From positions 62,001 to 126,000 of the forward strand of contig JAKSZP010002702.1 in NCBI GenBank assembly GCA_022478985.1: 64,000 nt of DNA, in the 5' to 3' direction. The notes beneath the pieces were generated by a model. The model did not search any database. It was not told where the DNA came from and worked only from the letters and a program-made list of their open reading frames with translations. Below are positions 1-11,539 of this stretch, in pieces (within the stretch, counting starts at the first letter, position 1; the number at the start of each line of letters is the position of its first letter). The position numbers and the translations under genes are program-made. Source of the DNA: Massospora cicadina. Taxonomy: Eukaryota > Entomophthoromycota > Entomophthoromycetes > Entomophthorales > Entomophthoraceae.

Positions 1-1695
1 TAGAGGAAGTGTGAAAGAAGTGGTAAAATTTAGTAATGGATGATAGTTCCAAGTAGAAAAATTTATTGGCCATACTTTTTTATAGTTTTATGTCCCTGAT
101 CATTTACATAAAGATCTACAGCATGGAATTTTGAGGTGCATATTGTTAGTAGCCAACATAGCAGGATTACCTACTTGGTAGTTTAAAATGCCTAGCTCTT
201 TTTATCACTAAACTTCTTACCATAATCCAATGACTTTAAATGTTTTTTCTGGATCAGTTAGTCAATTTTGCAATATGAGGGCGAAATTTTCTGCTTATGG
301 ATACCATCATAGATCCTAGACACAATTAAAAAAGGTGGGATTGTCTCCTAAGTTAGCGAACATAAGTGCACTCATAAGATAAATTAAGGGGATTTTTTAG
401 GTAAACTGAGCCAATATGAGGTCAACCATCCATGCATTCTGGTTCAAAGGGCCATACCATTAAAAATGTTGCTTAAATGTTTGTTTTGTTCTCTGCAGTT
501 GTCGTCTAATTAAGGTCTGGTAGGCTAACAATCTACACTCTCTGCTCTTCAAGAAGCTAGATAAGTTTTCCCAAGTTCTAAAAGTAAATTGTGGTCATCA
601 GTCACTAACCACTTATTGTGAGACTTTGAACTTGGAGAATAAATGTATGATAAACATCTGCGACTTATCCTCAATTAAATTAGAAGTCAAGCGGATATGA
701 AAATGGCATATATTATAACTTGTACAACAAAAATTACCATATCAAAACCCTTGGACACTAGCAAAACAAAACAAAGTAAACTAAACAAGTAGTTTATGGG
801 CCTTCTTCTTGTTGCAAGGGGTAGAGGAGATATTTTAGTCAATTTAATCTGAATTTGGAGCGCGCATCCATAGATCAATGCACAATCCATGCGGGTTCTT
901 ACTCAGTGAGCCTCATCCAGCCATACATATACTTGATCAAGTTAACGCATCTCTTCACGTCTGGGTGCCCCATGTTTGGGGACTCATGATGTTACCTTAT
1001 GACCTGGGAAAAAAATGCTTAGGGGACAATATAAAGTCGTTGAAGTAGATTTTACTATCTTTTGAGAATATCATCCAAATGGCCTTAGCTGAAACAAATT
1101 CTGTTACCAAGTCGTGAACTTCATGATCTGGATTTGTGTTGCTAAAACACCATCAAGGAGTGTACTGTCATAGTTGGTTGGGCGTGGGGCCTTTTTACAA
1201 TTATTAGCATGACGTAATTGTTTATAGATAACATCAGGACATGAGTAGATGTAGTTGCAATCATTGCATCATTGGGAAGTGGTTACGAGGAAGCAACATC
1301 AGTAATAGCTGATGATGACGGCTTTACAATTTGATAGTGGGGATCACTATGACCAATTCAGGGTGAATGATCAATTTAGGACTTAAAAGGTAATTACATC
1401 TTAAGGTATCTGGTAAAATGTGAAGAGAGCTTATACAAACTTATATTAAGTTAAAAATCAAAAGTCATGGTGCTTTCTGGTTTTCCAGCATTATAGGTTC
1501 TGAGTTTGTATGTATGCCAGAAACATATGATCATTGAGCACAAATAAGTTGTTCTTGGCTTCCTGTAAAATGTGGGCCAGTGCATTAAAGACTAATAAAT
1601 GGCTAATTGTTTATAATGACCCATGTCCAATATGAATATTAGACTCTCTTTATAATATGCAATTATGTGTTCCCATCCATCATGCTCTTGTAACA
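1..1695. other. No gene seen; right end may be an LTR
   Basis: All frames are broken by stops and I recognise no protein. The last bases, TAACA followed by AGT and a primer-binding-like stretch, resemble the LTR/internal junction of element A, so the right part may be the 5' LTR of the gag-like element that follows. No second LTR copy was found. A short hairpin GGCGT-CAC-ACGCC lies at 1721-1733, just inside the junction. Confidence 0.35.
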
Positions 1696-1698
1696 AGT

Positions 1699-1716
1699 CA
1701 GTGCTCATTGTCATCA
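1699..1716 (+). promoter_or_regulatory. Possible decayed primer-binding site
   Basis: The 18 bases CAGTGCTCATTGTCATCA sit three bases after an ACA end. Element A has TTACA-AGT-TGGTGCTCACT in the same arrangement. The match to the shared primer-binding sequence holds over the first ten or so bases and then fades, so this is suggestive only. Confidence 0.3.
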
Positions 1717-1843
1717 CCAGGGCGTCACACGCCAAAATAGAAAGGCTTTTTCTTTAGAATATTGTAATACAAATAGTGGAAATCTCTCCTATACTTCGAT
1801 AATAAAATTGAAGCCAATTTTGGATTTTTTTAAAATACAAAAA

Positions 1844-3563
1844 ATGACCGCTCAATTGAGCCAAAGCTTATTGATGTTAATGCAAATGATGCTTGCTGCA
1901 CCAGCTTGGGGTGGTGGTGCGCCACCATCTAGCATCTTTCAGCCACCACCAAAATGTGCCTGGGCTGGCTCTGCTAGACCCCCTAATGCTACCAGGCGTT
2001 ATGTCCCCCTTGGGACTTTGCCCACCATCTTGCAAGTTCCCAGGTGGTGCTCCAGAGCCCTTTGGTGCTCCCACAGAGCAATTTGTATTTTGGCCTCAGG
2101 ATCAAATATGGGAACCTCTTCCCATATGCAAGCATGGCCATTATTGAGATGGCCATAGAGATGTTATATTCACTGGCCTCATTGTTTTCTTCCCATTTAA
2201 GGGGTATTTAACCTCAGTATTTGATTTGAGGCTGATGCAACAGCAGCATCTAAGCTGCCATTAATTTTTAAAAAATTCCTCTTCCTACCATTTTGCACCC
2301 AGCTCTGAATGAGGCCACTTTGGTGATCCAGTTTGCCAGGTTACCCTCCCACCTTTCCTCCAAACGCCTCCACCACGAGCTCCTGGAGGATTTGGCCATT
2401 TATGGTGCAGATTCCATGTTTCTATTCGTGGTTCCAAATATAGTAGATCATTTGACAGGACCATGCGCCTTTTCAATGATCTGCCCATTCCATCACAACA
2501 CCCACCTCATGATTCCACCTCACACAGTGATCAGATCCGCCACTGATCATTCATTCTGAGCATGCATTGAGAACGGCCGTGCCATTTGCCCCTTGTGCTT
2601 TGAGCTTTATCACTCAAAGTGCATGTGCCCTACAGCTTCCACCTCCGCCACTTCTGCCGCTCTTCCCTATGGCGTCGGGTCATCACCAGTTTGGCCCCAA
2701 TTTTTGAATGGGGCACAATCCTCCCACCCCCAACGTTGGGGAATTATGCCACTGCTTCTAAAGCGGCGCCCAATCAAAATTTAAAATTTTTTAACCATTT
2801 AAACAATTTGACTGGATTACAGAATCCTGAGTCAATGCTGACTAAGTTTTAGCTGAGATGCTGTGGTCAACAGCACATGGCCAATTAGCTCCTGCCACTG
2901 CCCCAATTCTGGTGGCTGGCCCAGTGCTGGCTTAATCCAATCCATTTGATGTCCTTGAATGGATTGATGAGGATGAATGGCTGTACCATGTCAAGCTGGT
3001 TTTTGCTCTGGAGGAATTTTTGTTGATTCTTCCAAATTATGGTCCTTCCATTTTTGCTCAAAAAATGGGTATCTATTGTATTAAAAATCTTAATAAAATG
3101 ACGGTCAAAGCTGCAGCTGCTCCTACCAACACCTTACTTTGCCAGAAACTCCATGGGGAAAAGGAACCCCATGTTGAGGGTATCACTATCCCCAATTTTT
3201 CCCACGATTTTGAGGAAGATGAAAAGTATGAAATTGAGAAGCTTGCTTTTGGTGTGAGCTGTGCTCGCATCAATGCAGCAAAAACTACTCTTTTTAGCTC
3301 TAATTATCCTGAAACCCACCGGAGCATTAAGTCTTTCACTTGTGTGCCAGCTCTCATCACTTTCACTGAGTATCAACTTGCTCAATATGTATAGGCAATG
3401 GACACTGCCAGCCTCATCAACGAAAGACCCACAATTATAGCTCCTTATTCATCATGTCGCTGATGCTCCTAACTCAATGTTGTCCACTATGGTCCACCAA
3501 CTAAAGCAGGCGCTGGAAAAAAGTTTCCCCAAAGCTTCTGTACTTTCTGATATGGCTTCCTAG
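1844..3563 (+). pseudogene. Decayed gag-like gene (family of the copy at 59.1 kb)
   Basis: An ATG at 1844 opens a frame with a Met/Leu-rich start followed by Pro/Gly-rich sequence. After several frame changes, better-preserved coding runs from about 2940 to 3390 and ends with the residues SDMAS and a TAG at 3561-3563. The stretch around 2555-2640 has closely spaced Cys and His residues that could be a broken zinc knuckle. The last 80 or so codons and the untranslated tail are repeated at 59087-59449 with matching protein sequence, so this is a multicopy family. The possible primer-binding site upstream suggests gag of an LTR element. No protease or reverse transcriptase follows. The protein family itself is not recognised. 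Confidence 0.45.
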
Positions 3564-3684
3564 GCTGTTAGCTGAGGTGCCATATTGGAATTTTTTATTT
3601 CTAATAATCCCTTAGTTTGGCTAATTTGCAAATAAAGATGCGTGACATCTCCCCTTTTTGAGTTGGGCACCACCAATGCTAAAA
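3310..3684 (+). repeat. 3' end module of the gag-like family, with AATAAA
   Basis: This segment holds the end of the reading frame, the stop at 3561, an untranslated stretch and AATAAA at 3631-3636. It ends near GGGCACCACCAATGCTAAAA. The whole module is present again at 59087-59449, where it is flanked by a target-site duplication, so 3684 marks the true 3' end of a transcribed unit. Confidence 0.6.
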
Positions 3685-4724
3685 ATCCAGGTATAATGGA
3701 AATTTTTTTCTTAATGGCATCAAACGCTAGTTATAAACTTTAATGATTGGAAAATGGGGCATTCATGTCCATTAAATGTTAAAAACATGAATTAAGCTCT
3801 GAGATTTCCAGTAAAATTTTTTTAGTACTAGATGGTCCCAACCAGTAAAATTTTGAAAAAGTGATTAATTAAGAAAATTGCGAACTTTTTGTGCATTATA
3901 AGTGTGGGCCACAAGTAATAAGTTCCAGTTTAGAAGGTGCAATGACGTTGCCATCTTTTAGAACAATATTCCAAATCAACAAGCCAAGTCTCATTAAATT
4001 CACACTAAAATGCTTTAAAATTCAGTTTTGTGAAGTGTTGAAGCCATAGCCATCAAATACTTGGCATGTAGTCAAGTATTTGGGAAAAGAAAAACCAACA
4101 ACTTATGCCACCATGCAGGTGAACCTGAGCTCATCCAGAGCGTTGTCAATTAGTCAGTAAAAGACAACTGCAGATTTTTAATCTTAAGGGAATGACTTTG
4201 AATTATCTATTCTTTACAAAAACTAATACCCACCTGCAATCCTAGTTATACTTTTCATATAATCTTTGAAGAGCGTTTATCAGTTTACGTTTTAAAAAGA
4301 ATTTATACCTAACAGTATTGTGAGTGCTAGCAGTTTCAAGGAGTAAAAATTATGAATTAGGGAATGTGACATCATTAAAATTTCCATAATCCACATAAAG
4401 CCATAGTGTGCCATATAGTTTTTGTGGATATTTACTGGTGATGATATGTATGAGGTTTAAGTTTTAAGCCAGCCCTTGACCATCATACCATTAATTTATG
4501 ACTTTTAAGCTTGATCAACATTAAGCGTTTATAGGTGAAACATCTGCTGCTTTTATTAAGGTCAGACGTCAGCTGGATATTGGACAAAAACTCAGTGTGG
4601 TTTAGTGGGAAATAGACAACATTTATACCAAAAACGTGGTTAAGGGCTTTTAAGCTGTAACATAGTAGATAAATTATAAGGTTCCCAATTATGACCATCA
4701 AGTTGTAGAAAGGTGCACCACTTT
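3685..4724. other. No gene recognised
   Basis: AT-rich sequence with frequent stops in all frames. A 72-codon open frame on the minus strand at 4483-4701 has no recognisable motif and is probably chance. The position, upstream of the repeat shared with the chromovirus region at 53 kb, suggests old transposon sequence. Confidence 0.4.
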
Positions 4725-5035
4725 CTTCTTAACAAGGCTACTAATCCACGGGCGTGTTGCTAATCAAGATCAAATTCTTGGGCATAACCTTGATAAGCAA
4801 TTGGAGGCAGCTGCTCACAAGGCTATACACCCCACAACCATGAATAATTAGGTACCCTAAGCCATTTTTATTGCAGAAAAAATTGATATCAGCTAAATTT
4901 AAGAATATTAGTTAGAAATAGATGTATGACTAATGGTAACAGTCCAACCGATGTACTTCAGTGCAAGCAAGTTGGCAGTCAGAGATTAAATGAGGCACCT
5001 CATTGGACTTGAGTCAGCCATCCAAAAAAGACGCA
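4725..5035 (+). repeat. Dispersed repeat shared with 53.16-53.46 kb
   Basis: Landmarks occur in the same order in both places: CACTAATCCACGG (here CTACTAATCCACGG), TACCCTAA, AAATT(T/C)AAGAA, GAAGTACTT (here GATGTACTTCAG), and a GAGTTGGC/GAGTCAGCC plus CAGAGAT block whose order varies. At 53 kb the match begins just after the chromodomain of a chromovirus, so this is likely a remnant of the same family. Confidence 0.4.
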
Positions 5036-7227
5036 ACTGGAAAGAAAATTCTCTTGAAGCCACCTTAAGTGAAGGAAGCAAAAATAAATTTCTTAGTCAT
5101 TGCAGTTTATAAATGACTTACAATTGGTTCATATAGTACAAGGTCTTAAGCCTATTTTGGTAAACAAAATGTAAATTAAAGCCCCAAGAATAGCCCTGGT
5201 TTGATCATGGCGTCAACTAAATTAGCACTACAACATAGGAAATTTCGTGGTTTATAAAATCCCTCTTTCATAGACACAAGTATAAATACCCAGCTCCAAG
5301 ATGTTAGTAAGATTTTAAATTTTTTTATTTAACTTTAACAAAAACATAAAATTATATATCTACTTTTTTGTAATAACCAACCAAGTGATTCTATCTTCTG
5401 CAAAAAACATGCTAAACCCTAAGTGACACATTCATATTTATCAGTGGCTGTAGTGTCTGTTTTTAGTCAACCTAAAAGCTACCAATAGTGGTAGTAATCA
5501 ATAGGCAAAAAATTCCTTTATTAAGATCCTCAACATTAACAGAATACATCTTATCAAGTTTTTGATAATAGTTAGCTTACCTTGATAAACAAGGTTATGA
5601 TGACTGTCAGGCTTCGCCACTGTGAAAATGAAGCCTCATATTTTGGGTTACATTTATTTATACTTAGAACCAATTTGTGCAGCTCATTTAATTAAAGTGA
5701 GCTACATCAATGACCGACGATTTTCAAAGAATTATGATGAATCCCTAATAGCATTTAAATATTATGGATATACTAGCAATTATTCGGAGAATAGCTTAAT
5801 AGTTTAAGAATTAAAAATATGTTATTGTCAATCAATACAAAGAGTTTTTACTAAGCAAGGCATTAAGTTGCCAATTATAACTTAAATATAAAACTATCCC
5901 CAATTATTAAGTTCCTTAGTTAAACCTATTACTAGCCAGTACTTTAAATATTGCAATGCTCTGTCTAAAATAAATTACATCTTTCTTAGCAGTTGAGAAG
6001 TTTACCCTCAAACTTATATATATATATATATTTATAATTACATAAACTACTTTTTACCCAGGGTCTTTGGTAGAACTGAAGTCTCAAATCAAAGACATTT
6101 GGAAGGATTACCCCACGTCCTGACAATGACAGTAATTATGGGCTAAACAATCATAAATTGAAAATATAAACACTTTAAAGAGTACCTGACAGTGGTTATA
6201 GGGCTAGGAGTGACTTAGGAGAAGTTATAGCGAAGAAGAACTGTTGAGAACCTCAAATCACAGTATTGTAGAGACAGTAAACTAAAAATACCTAGTTTAA
6301 TTAATCCTTATCGCCCAACATATATAGAATTCCCTCAAATACTGAACAAATGCTCCTGTATGAAAATCATTGGCTTGGTTGCTTCCAGTCCTAAGTTTAA
6401 TTTTTATGTAGGGATATTATTTATAAATTGATATCTTCTACTTTTGACCCATGTGCCCTATTCCTGCATCATCAGAATGGCGTTTCTTTTTTGGGATATT
6501 AATGCCATCAAGAGCACTAAATTATTCCTGATAGAAGCCAAGTTTTTTTGGCACATCAGATGTCTGACTTTGTACCCAGCACTGAACACCGCCATGACAA
6601 TGATCTAAGACCTCCAACTTTGACCAGTAAACTGCCAAACATTGCTTGTTTGACTCGTTGCATGCATTATTGATGTGTTAGTATTGAGTCATCCAGATTA
6701 AAACGGTTAAACAAGTTCTATTTGGGCACGATGACCAACCAGTAACCACTTTTCTAAGCTTGCACATGTGCAATGGTATGTGTTTAGGGCCATATCTTGT
6801 CCTTTGGACAAATTGGCAAGCAAGTGCTGGGAGTTTTGGCTGAGCTCAAATTACGCGCAATTCTAGCTGGTATAACTGAGACCATGGAAGACCTGAAATC
6901 AGTAACCTTATTCGCCACTTTTCAAAGAAATCAAAAATTCTGCAGAGAAGTTTTAAAATAAAAAACTAATATAGGAGAATTTACCACATGCTATTTAGTA
7001 TTGTGTTCTTAATGGTTACTAACCTTCATCAAGATCTCAACAGCTGTTTAAATTTTCAGTCATTAAGCCATATTTTAGACCTTGGATGATCATATTATGG
7101 CCTTTTACCAATAAGTAAAATTCCTTGATATTACCAGATGGCATTACAATTGTTGCATTTCGCGCCTCCCTCAACCAGGGGCGGTCTCACAAGCTGCATG
7201 GTACAAAGGTCCCAAGACTTTGGAGGC
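5036..7227. other. No gene recognised; TA microsatellite inside
   Basis: AT-rich sequence without a recognisable coding region. A run of TA dinucleotides lies at 6015-6031. A 61-codon frame at 5622-5807 has no motif. It is probably old LTR or internal transposon sequence, but no second copy was found within the window. Confidence 0.4.
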
Positions 7228-7303
7228 CACTTATAGATCGTCACAAAAGATTAAAATACAGCCTGCACTTATAGATCGTCACAAAAGATCAAAACACAGC
7301 CTG
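7228..7303 (+). repeat. 38-bp tandem duplication, two copies
   Basis: The 38-bp unit beginning CACTTATAGATCGTCACAAA occurs at 7228-7265 and again directly at 7266-7303, with two mismatches, both C/T. It is a simple local duplication. Confidence 0.85.
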
Positions 7304-8635
7304 GTTATCAATGGACAAATAAGTGCAAAACCAGATTCTATATTTGTGATTTAGCAGACCTGCGACTACAATTGCAAATGAAGTGCTATATGAGATTAAC
7401 AACAAGTATACAAACACCAAAGAGGAAGATTATAACAAACACAAAGAATGGGAAAAGCTTTAATGATGATAGAAACAACACGGTCAATTTACATGTGGGT
7501 GGTATGAACTATGAGGTGCTCGCTAATGTCCTCAGCCCTTCACTTCAAGTGTAAAATACTCTTTGCAAAATGGCTGATTCAAGAGCCCAAATCAAGAGCC
7601 CTGATATAACACCTGGGAATGTAAAAAAACTCCTTGTTGCTTCAAGTGTTTAGCCCAACCAACAGTGTCATATCATCTGGATTCTTGTAGTTTAGCTGAA
7701 ACCACCAGCCCTCAGACTTGTTAACCTCATATTAGACATCTTAAGAACCCTAGCAACCATCTAAATCCCTGTTGATCATGAAGCTTATTCATTATCCTAC
7801 TATGATCCCCTGATAATGGAACAGCTAGAATAAGAAAATCTTATAAAACCCAGTCAATTAAGATTTGTTGCATGTATATCCTTTGTCAGACTTTTAAGAT
7901 TCTGATCAGCTTCATTGTAATATAAACATACCACTGTGATGCAGATACAATTCTTTAATAATAAGAGGTATAATAAAGTAATATACTTAATAAAACTACT
8001 TTTAGAGTGTGTTCTATTGAGGACCTAAATAAACATGATCATGCTTATTAATTATTTGCCATGAGTTTAAAGTAAGCACATATACTGTTTATTGAATGTT
8101 TTAGTGTTCACTGGAGCCTTGTAAAACCTAGATGATATGAAGTGGCACAGGCTTTGGATTTGTCAGTCACAACATATTCAACGGTCGTGAGAGCCTCTTG
8201 TTCTAATAATTACTCTACCATCTTGTAAACTCCCACGCTTCATTGCCCACAGATTTAAGTTTTAAGTTAACTTTTTGGTCATTACTGACCTATTATATCC
8301 CATGATCTTATGGGTTGGTTAGTTGTAGCTACCAACAATTGATGACCATTGACATACAGTTAAACATGATAGCTTTCATCTCATGTTATAATTATAGTGA
8401 GATTAATCTTACCTTCTACTATAGTCATATGTAACGCTCTGACAGCAACGTTGGAGTACTCACATTCTTACGCCGTTCCTAACCTTTCCATTATGCCTTA
8501 ATCAACTGAACCATCCAAAGGGATATTGACGTGAATGACGCTAAATGATTGCCAAAACGCTCTGCATTTAATATATATTTCATCTTGACAGTTGATCTCA
8601 TGAAGTAATCTATCCATTTTATCCTTAAAAGGCCG
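7304..8635 (+). other. Probable decayed gag-protease part of element D1
   Basis: No clear domain can be read. A 60-codon frame at 7372-7554 is not recognised. Because the next feature is an RT fragment in the same orientation, the stretch presumably held gag and protease of that element. This is position-based inference only. Confidence 0.25.
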
Positions 8636-9062
8636 CAAAAGCTAAATCCTTAAGGACTCAGATTGAAGACATGATGGGCAAAGGATGGGTGGTTAGTAAG
8701 ATATCACTATTATCGCTTTTCAGTTATGTTTGCTCAGAAACATAATGACACTTTGTGGCCATGTGTAGATTACAGTCACCTCAATAAATTACAGTTCCTG
8801 GTCCTTATCTTTTTCACTTTATGTAACCAACTTTTAAGCCATCAAAAGTCTAAGGTCTTCTCCAAACCTGATATGGTTAGCGCCTTCCACCAATTATTGG
8901 TGAACTTAGGCCAGGAGTGGTTGCTTGCATATACAACAATGAATTTTCCAGATGAAGGTCATGACTTAATTTTAAAAAGTTCCACACAATGGTTTAAAAG
9001 TTAATAGAATACGCGTTAGTTAACCTACAGTTCACTTATAAAGTTGTAGACTTTAAAACATC
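8636..9062 (+). pseudogene. Ty3/gypsy reverse transcriptase fragment (element D1)
   Basis: Reading frames around 8640-9060 give RT landmarks in order: a QIEDMMGKGWV segment before the palm; FAQKHNDTLWPCVDYSHLN, matching the usual 'K.DG..R.CVDYR.LN' block; SKVFSKPDMVSAFHQL, matching the D...A(F/Y)HQ(I/L) block; and LKSSTQWFKSLIEYAL, matching the '(G)L..AP..FQ' region. The catalytic YxDD block and everything downstream are missing, so the copy has lost the end of RT, RNase H and integrase. Its LTR begins about 90 bases later. This RT is of a different lineage from that of A, B and E. Confidence 0.7.
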
Positions 9063-9146
9063 ATAATTATGCTAAACACCAAACATCATGAACGGATCTG
9101 GTGGCGGTGATCACTTTGCTAAAAAAGGAATCTCTTTTAGTAAGTT

Positions 9147-9567
9147 GATGTCAAAAAGGTCTGAAATACAGTTGTTTGGATGAGGATCTAACTTTACCAG
9201 AAACTCCCTCCAAACTTAATAAAGATGCCACTTAAAATTACTTTTCATTGGATCATTATCCCAAAGAATCAAAAGGCTATGGAGATGCTGAAACCTGTCA
9301 GGAGTGTGGCAAATGGACCTTTCCTACTCAATAAAAGCCTTTATCTCTTCTGAGTCTTTGAGAATATCTTACCATTCCTGTGGGTCGATACCCAAATCAA
9401 GACCACATCCCCTCAAAAACTATAAAAGTTCACTTAGATAATTAAATAAAGTAAAATCTCACTACTCTGTCACGCCTTTGATTACTGCCATAGTGCATAG
9501 TACCTAGTGAAAAGATTACCCATTAGGATGAATACTGGAGCTAATTTGGCTCTGAAAAAATTTGCAA
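9147..9567 (+). repeat. LTR of family D, first copy
   Basis: This sequence is collinear with 50268-50670, which directly follows an integrase. Shared blocks include GATGAGGATC, GAAACTCCCTCCA and a long block ending CTGCCATAGTGCATAGTA at 9484-9501. Two copies, both placed after pol remnants on the plus strand, support a 3' LTR of about 0.4 kb. The exact end is uncertain. Confidence 0.55.
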
Positions 9568-9775
9568 TTTAAATCGAGTTTTCTAAAACTGATGCTTTCT
9601 TTAAGGTCTTTATGAGGCAACCAGGCAGAGACGTACCTTTCCTAAAGATGGTTCACCCTATCAAAGAAGTTATCTCTCATAAAGAGAAAAAATTGAGTGT
9701 GATAAGATAAGTCTTATTTGGCTAAGAAGATTACCTAATTATAGCATGAGAAATTCACAACTCAAAGTTGATAGA

Positions 9776-9844
9776 CTTCATTCCAGTTATTAGATTGAAA
9801 AGAACAGATAAATACTTGATCTTAGCCAAAAGGCTTGAGAAGAT
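9776..9844 (-). pseudogene. U2 snRNA pseudogene (5' half)
   Basis: Read on the minus strand from 9844, the sequence follows the U2 snRNA 5' end: stem I, then CCTTTTGGCTAAGATCAAGT, then ATCTGTTCTT, then a stem-IIa hairpin (TTTCAATCTAATAACTGGAA). The invariant branch-site-pairing GUAGUA is replaced by TATTTA, so this copy cannot be a working U2. Downstream, a CAACT/AGTTG hairpin could correspond to stem IIb, but no good Sm site follows. The neighbouring sequence 9851-9873 repeats the stem I/TTGGCTAAGATCAAGT segment, a second partial copy. This looks like retroposed snRNA rather than a gene. Confidence 0.75.
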
Positions 9845-9868
9845 TGTCCACTTGATCTTAGCCAATAG

Positions 9869-9965
9869 GCTTTAAAGGTGTTAAAAATTTCTATTTCTCA
9901 ATACTAGGTGACTCTATTAATGTGCCAGGCCAAACAGTATGAAGACTGCTGGCCCTTGCTTTTTC
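9869..9965 (+). repeat. About 97-bp repeat with a hairpin, copy 1
   Basis: Nearly identical to 11441-11537. Both contain TTCTCAATA(C/T)TAGGTG and TGTGCCAGGCCAAACAGTAT followed by GAAGACTGCTGGCCCTTGCT. GCCAG/CTGGC and CAGT/ACTG pair to form a nested hairpin. The copies lie 1.57 kb apart in the same orientation, directly after the U2 fragments here and directly after element F's gag region in the other case. Confidence 0.75.
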
Positions 9966-10069
9966 ACAATCATTGGTATCCTTTCCCTAGAAATTCGCAG
10001 GTCAATACCATCAAGTACTAAAAAAAAGAAATTCGCAGGTCAACCCGCCAATCCAGCAGACCAACAACT

Positions 10070-10340
10070 TCTCCTTCTGAGGCTTAACTACTCATTTTAA
10101 CTCAGAGGTCCTCTTTGGGACTTGTCCAATAATTGCGGTTCAGCGGCCTCTATTGACCCCCTCAGGGTTTCTCCCCTTCAATGTTTCCAGTTCATCATTG
10201 TGGCTGCTAGTTACCCAAGTTCCTACGGGGTTTCCATCTAGTTCAAGCTGGGAGTTGGTTATGCTGACCACTCCAGGTGTTTTAACCCAGCACCTAACAA
10301 CTGGAGATCTTGAGTCTCTCTTCTACAAGCTAAGTTAACT
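10070..10340 (+). repeat. Hairpin module like that beside the antisense genes, with a short ORF
   Basis: Positions about 10098-10150 carry CTCAGAGGTCCTCTTTGGGA followed by CTTGTCC and GGTTCAGCGGCCTC, the same module found after the integrase in A and B. A 61-codon Ser-rich frame follows at 10153-10338 and is not recognised. The placement suggests a fragment of an A/B-like element inserted or left here. Confidence 0.4.
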
Positions 10341-10375
10341 ACTGTTAACTAAAAACTTAATAAAGATGTGAATAC

Positions 10376-11440
10376 AGAAGATAGTTTTATAAGAGGGAGA
10401 TCAAACTATTTATAGGCATTTTTGCCTGTCCATTTCATTGGCATTTATTGCTAGCATCATCAGTACTTCATTGGTGATTCTCCTGCTTAGTATTTGTCAG
10501 CTCTTACTGGCAATATTCGTCATCCTCAAATGTCCATGATTACGTCAATTTTTGATTTGTCATAATCTGAATTGATTAAATATATTGAAATCCTCAGCAT
10601 AAATTGCCAGTGTCAAATTAAGCCTAAAATACTGTCAGAGATTCCGCCTGATACTCACACAAAGTCGAAATGCAATTTAACTTTATTTAATTAATATTAA
10701 ATGTTTTGGCATGCTTGGCATAAGTCAACAAACCTCTGAGATTTGACTTTCTGCTGGAAATCCCATAATCATTTTCACATGGAGTTGGTGTGGGGATAAA
10801 AGCCTGCCAAGCTTAAATGATTATTATCTATAGTTTGACATCCTCAGCATAAGTCGCTGGTGTTGAAATTAACTGAAACTCTTTTGGGATCATCTCCCAA
10901 TACTTTTTGATGTCAAATTTAAGTAATTCGTCATCCTAATTGATAGTATTAAATATCTCAACATCCTCAGCCTCAGTCACTGGTGTTGAGGCCCACCAAT
11001 TTTTTATCAGGCATGATGCCCGATACTTTCTTGATCCTGTAGATCAAGACAACTCAACCCAACCAAATGTGGAGCACAAATTGGGGAATCATCATTAATC
11101 AAAATTAGCAAACTAATTGCAATCATCCTCGATTAATTATTGCACTAATTTTGTTAATATATGAGGAATATCACCTGGTTAAAACAACATATCCCTCAAC
11201 TTAACCAGATGACATTCCTCAAGCATGACTCCACCATTTTCAGGAGGGCCAAAACATCATCAATGCGTTGGTTGGGAGGTTCTTGACTCTTCCCCCCATC
11301 TCCAAGATGCATTAAAAAACTGAACGTTGGGGCTGAGGTTCCATTGGTGACATCCTCCCCCAAACACAGATCCAGTGGCTTTCACCACCTCCTAACTAAA
11401 CATCAAGTTAATCAAGCAACACACTAACAGAGCCCCCTTT
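10376..11440 (-). repeat. LTR-like region with degenerate internal repeats
   Basis: The block CATCCTCAGC(A/C)TAAGTCGCTGGTG recurs in diverged form near 10594, 10839 and 10963, with a weaker copy near 10715. A TTTATAGGC stretch near 10410 matches one at about 13540 in the LTR of element F and reads as a TATA-like box on the minus strand. At the right end, the minus strand gives CTAAAGGGGG followed by CTCTGTTAG, a plausible polypurine tract and LTR start. I take this as a 3' LTR of a minus-strand element, possibly F, but the two LTRs do not align clearly. Confidence 0.35.
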
Positions 11441-11537
11441 AGAGTTCAGCAGTGTTGAGAATTTTATATTCTCAATATTAGGTGGCTCCATTAGTGTGCC
11501 AGGCCAAACAGTATGAAGACTGCTGGCCCTTGCTTCT
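11441..11537 (+). repeat. About 97-bp repeat with a hairpin, copy 2
   Basis: Second copy of 9869-9965. Here the left part contains a perfect inverted repeat, TTGAGAAT-TTTAT-ATTCTCAA (11454-11474), that is damaged in copy 1. Confidence 0.75.
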
Positions 11538-11539
11538 AT

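Noticed and set aside
3073..3385. Minus-strand open frames opposite the gag-like gene
   Set aside because: They lie opposite a plus-strand frame that is repeated at 59 kb with the same amino-acid sequence; they are shadows.
10153..10338. Short Ser-rich frame as a secreted effector
   Set aside because: No ATG-signal peptide combination and it follows transposon sequence directly.
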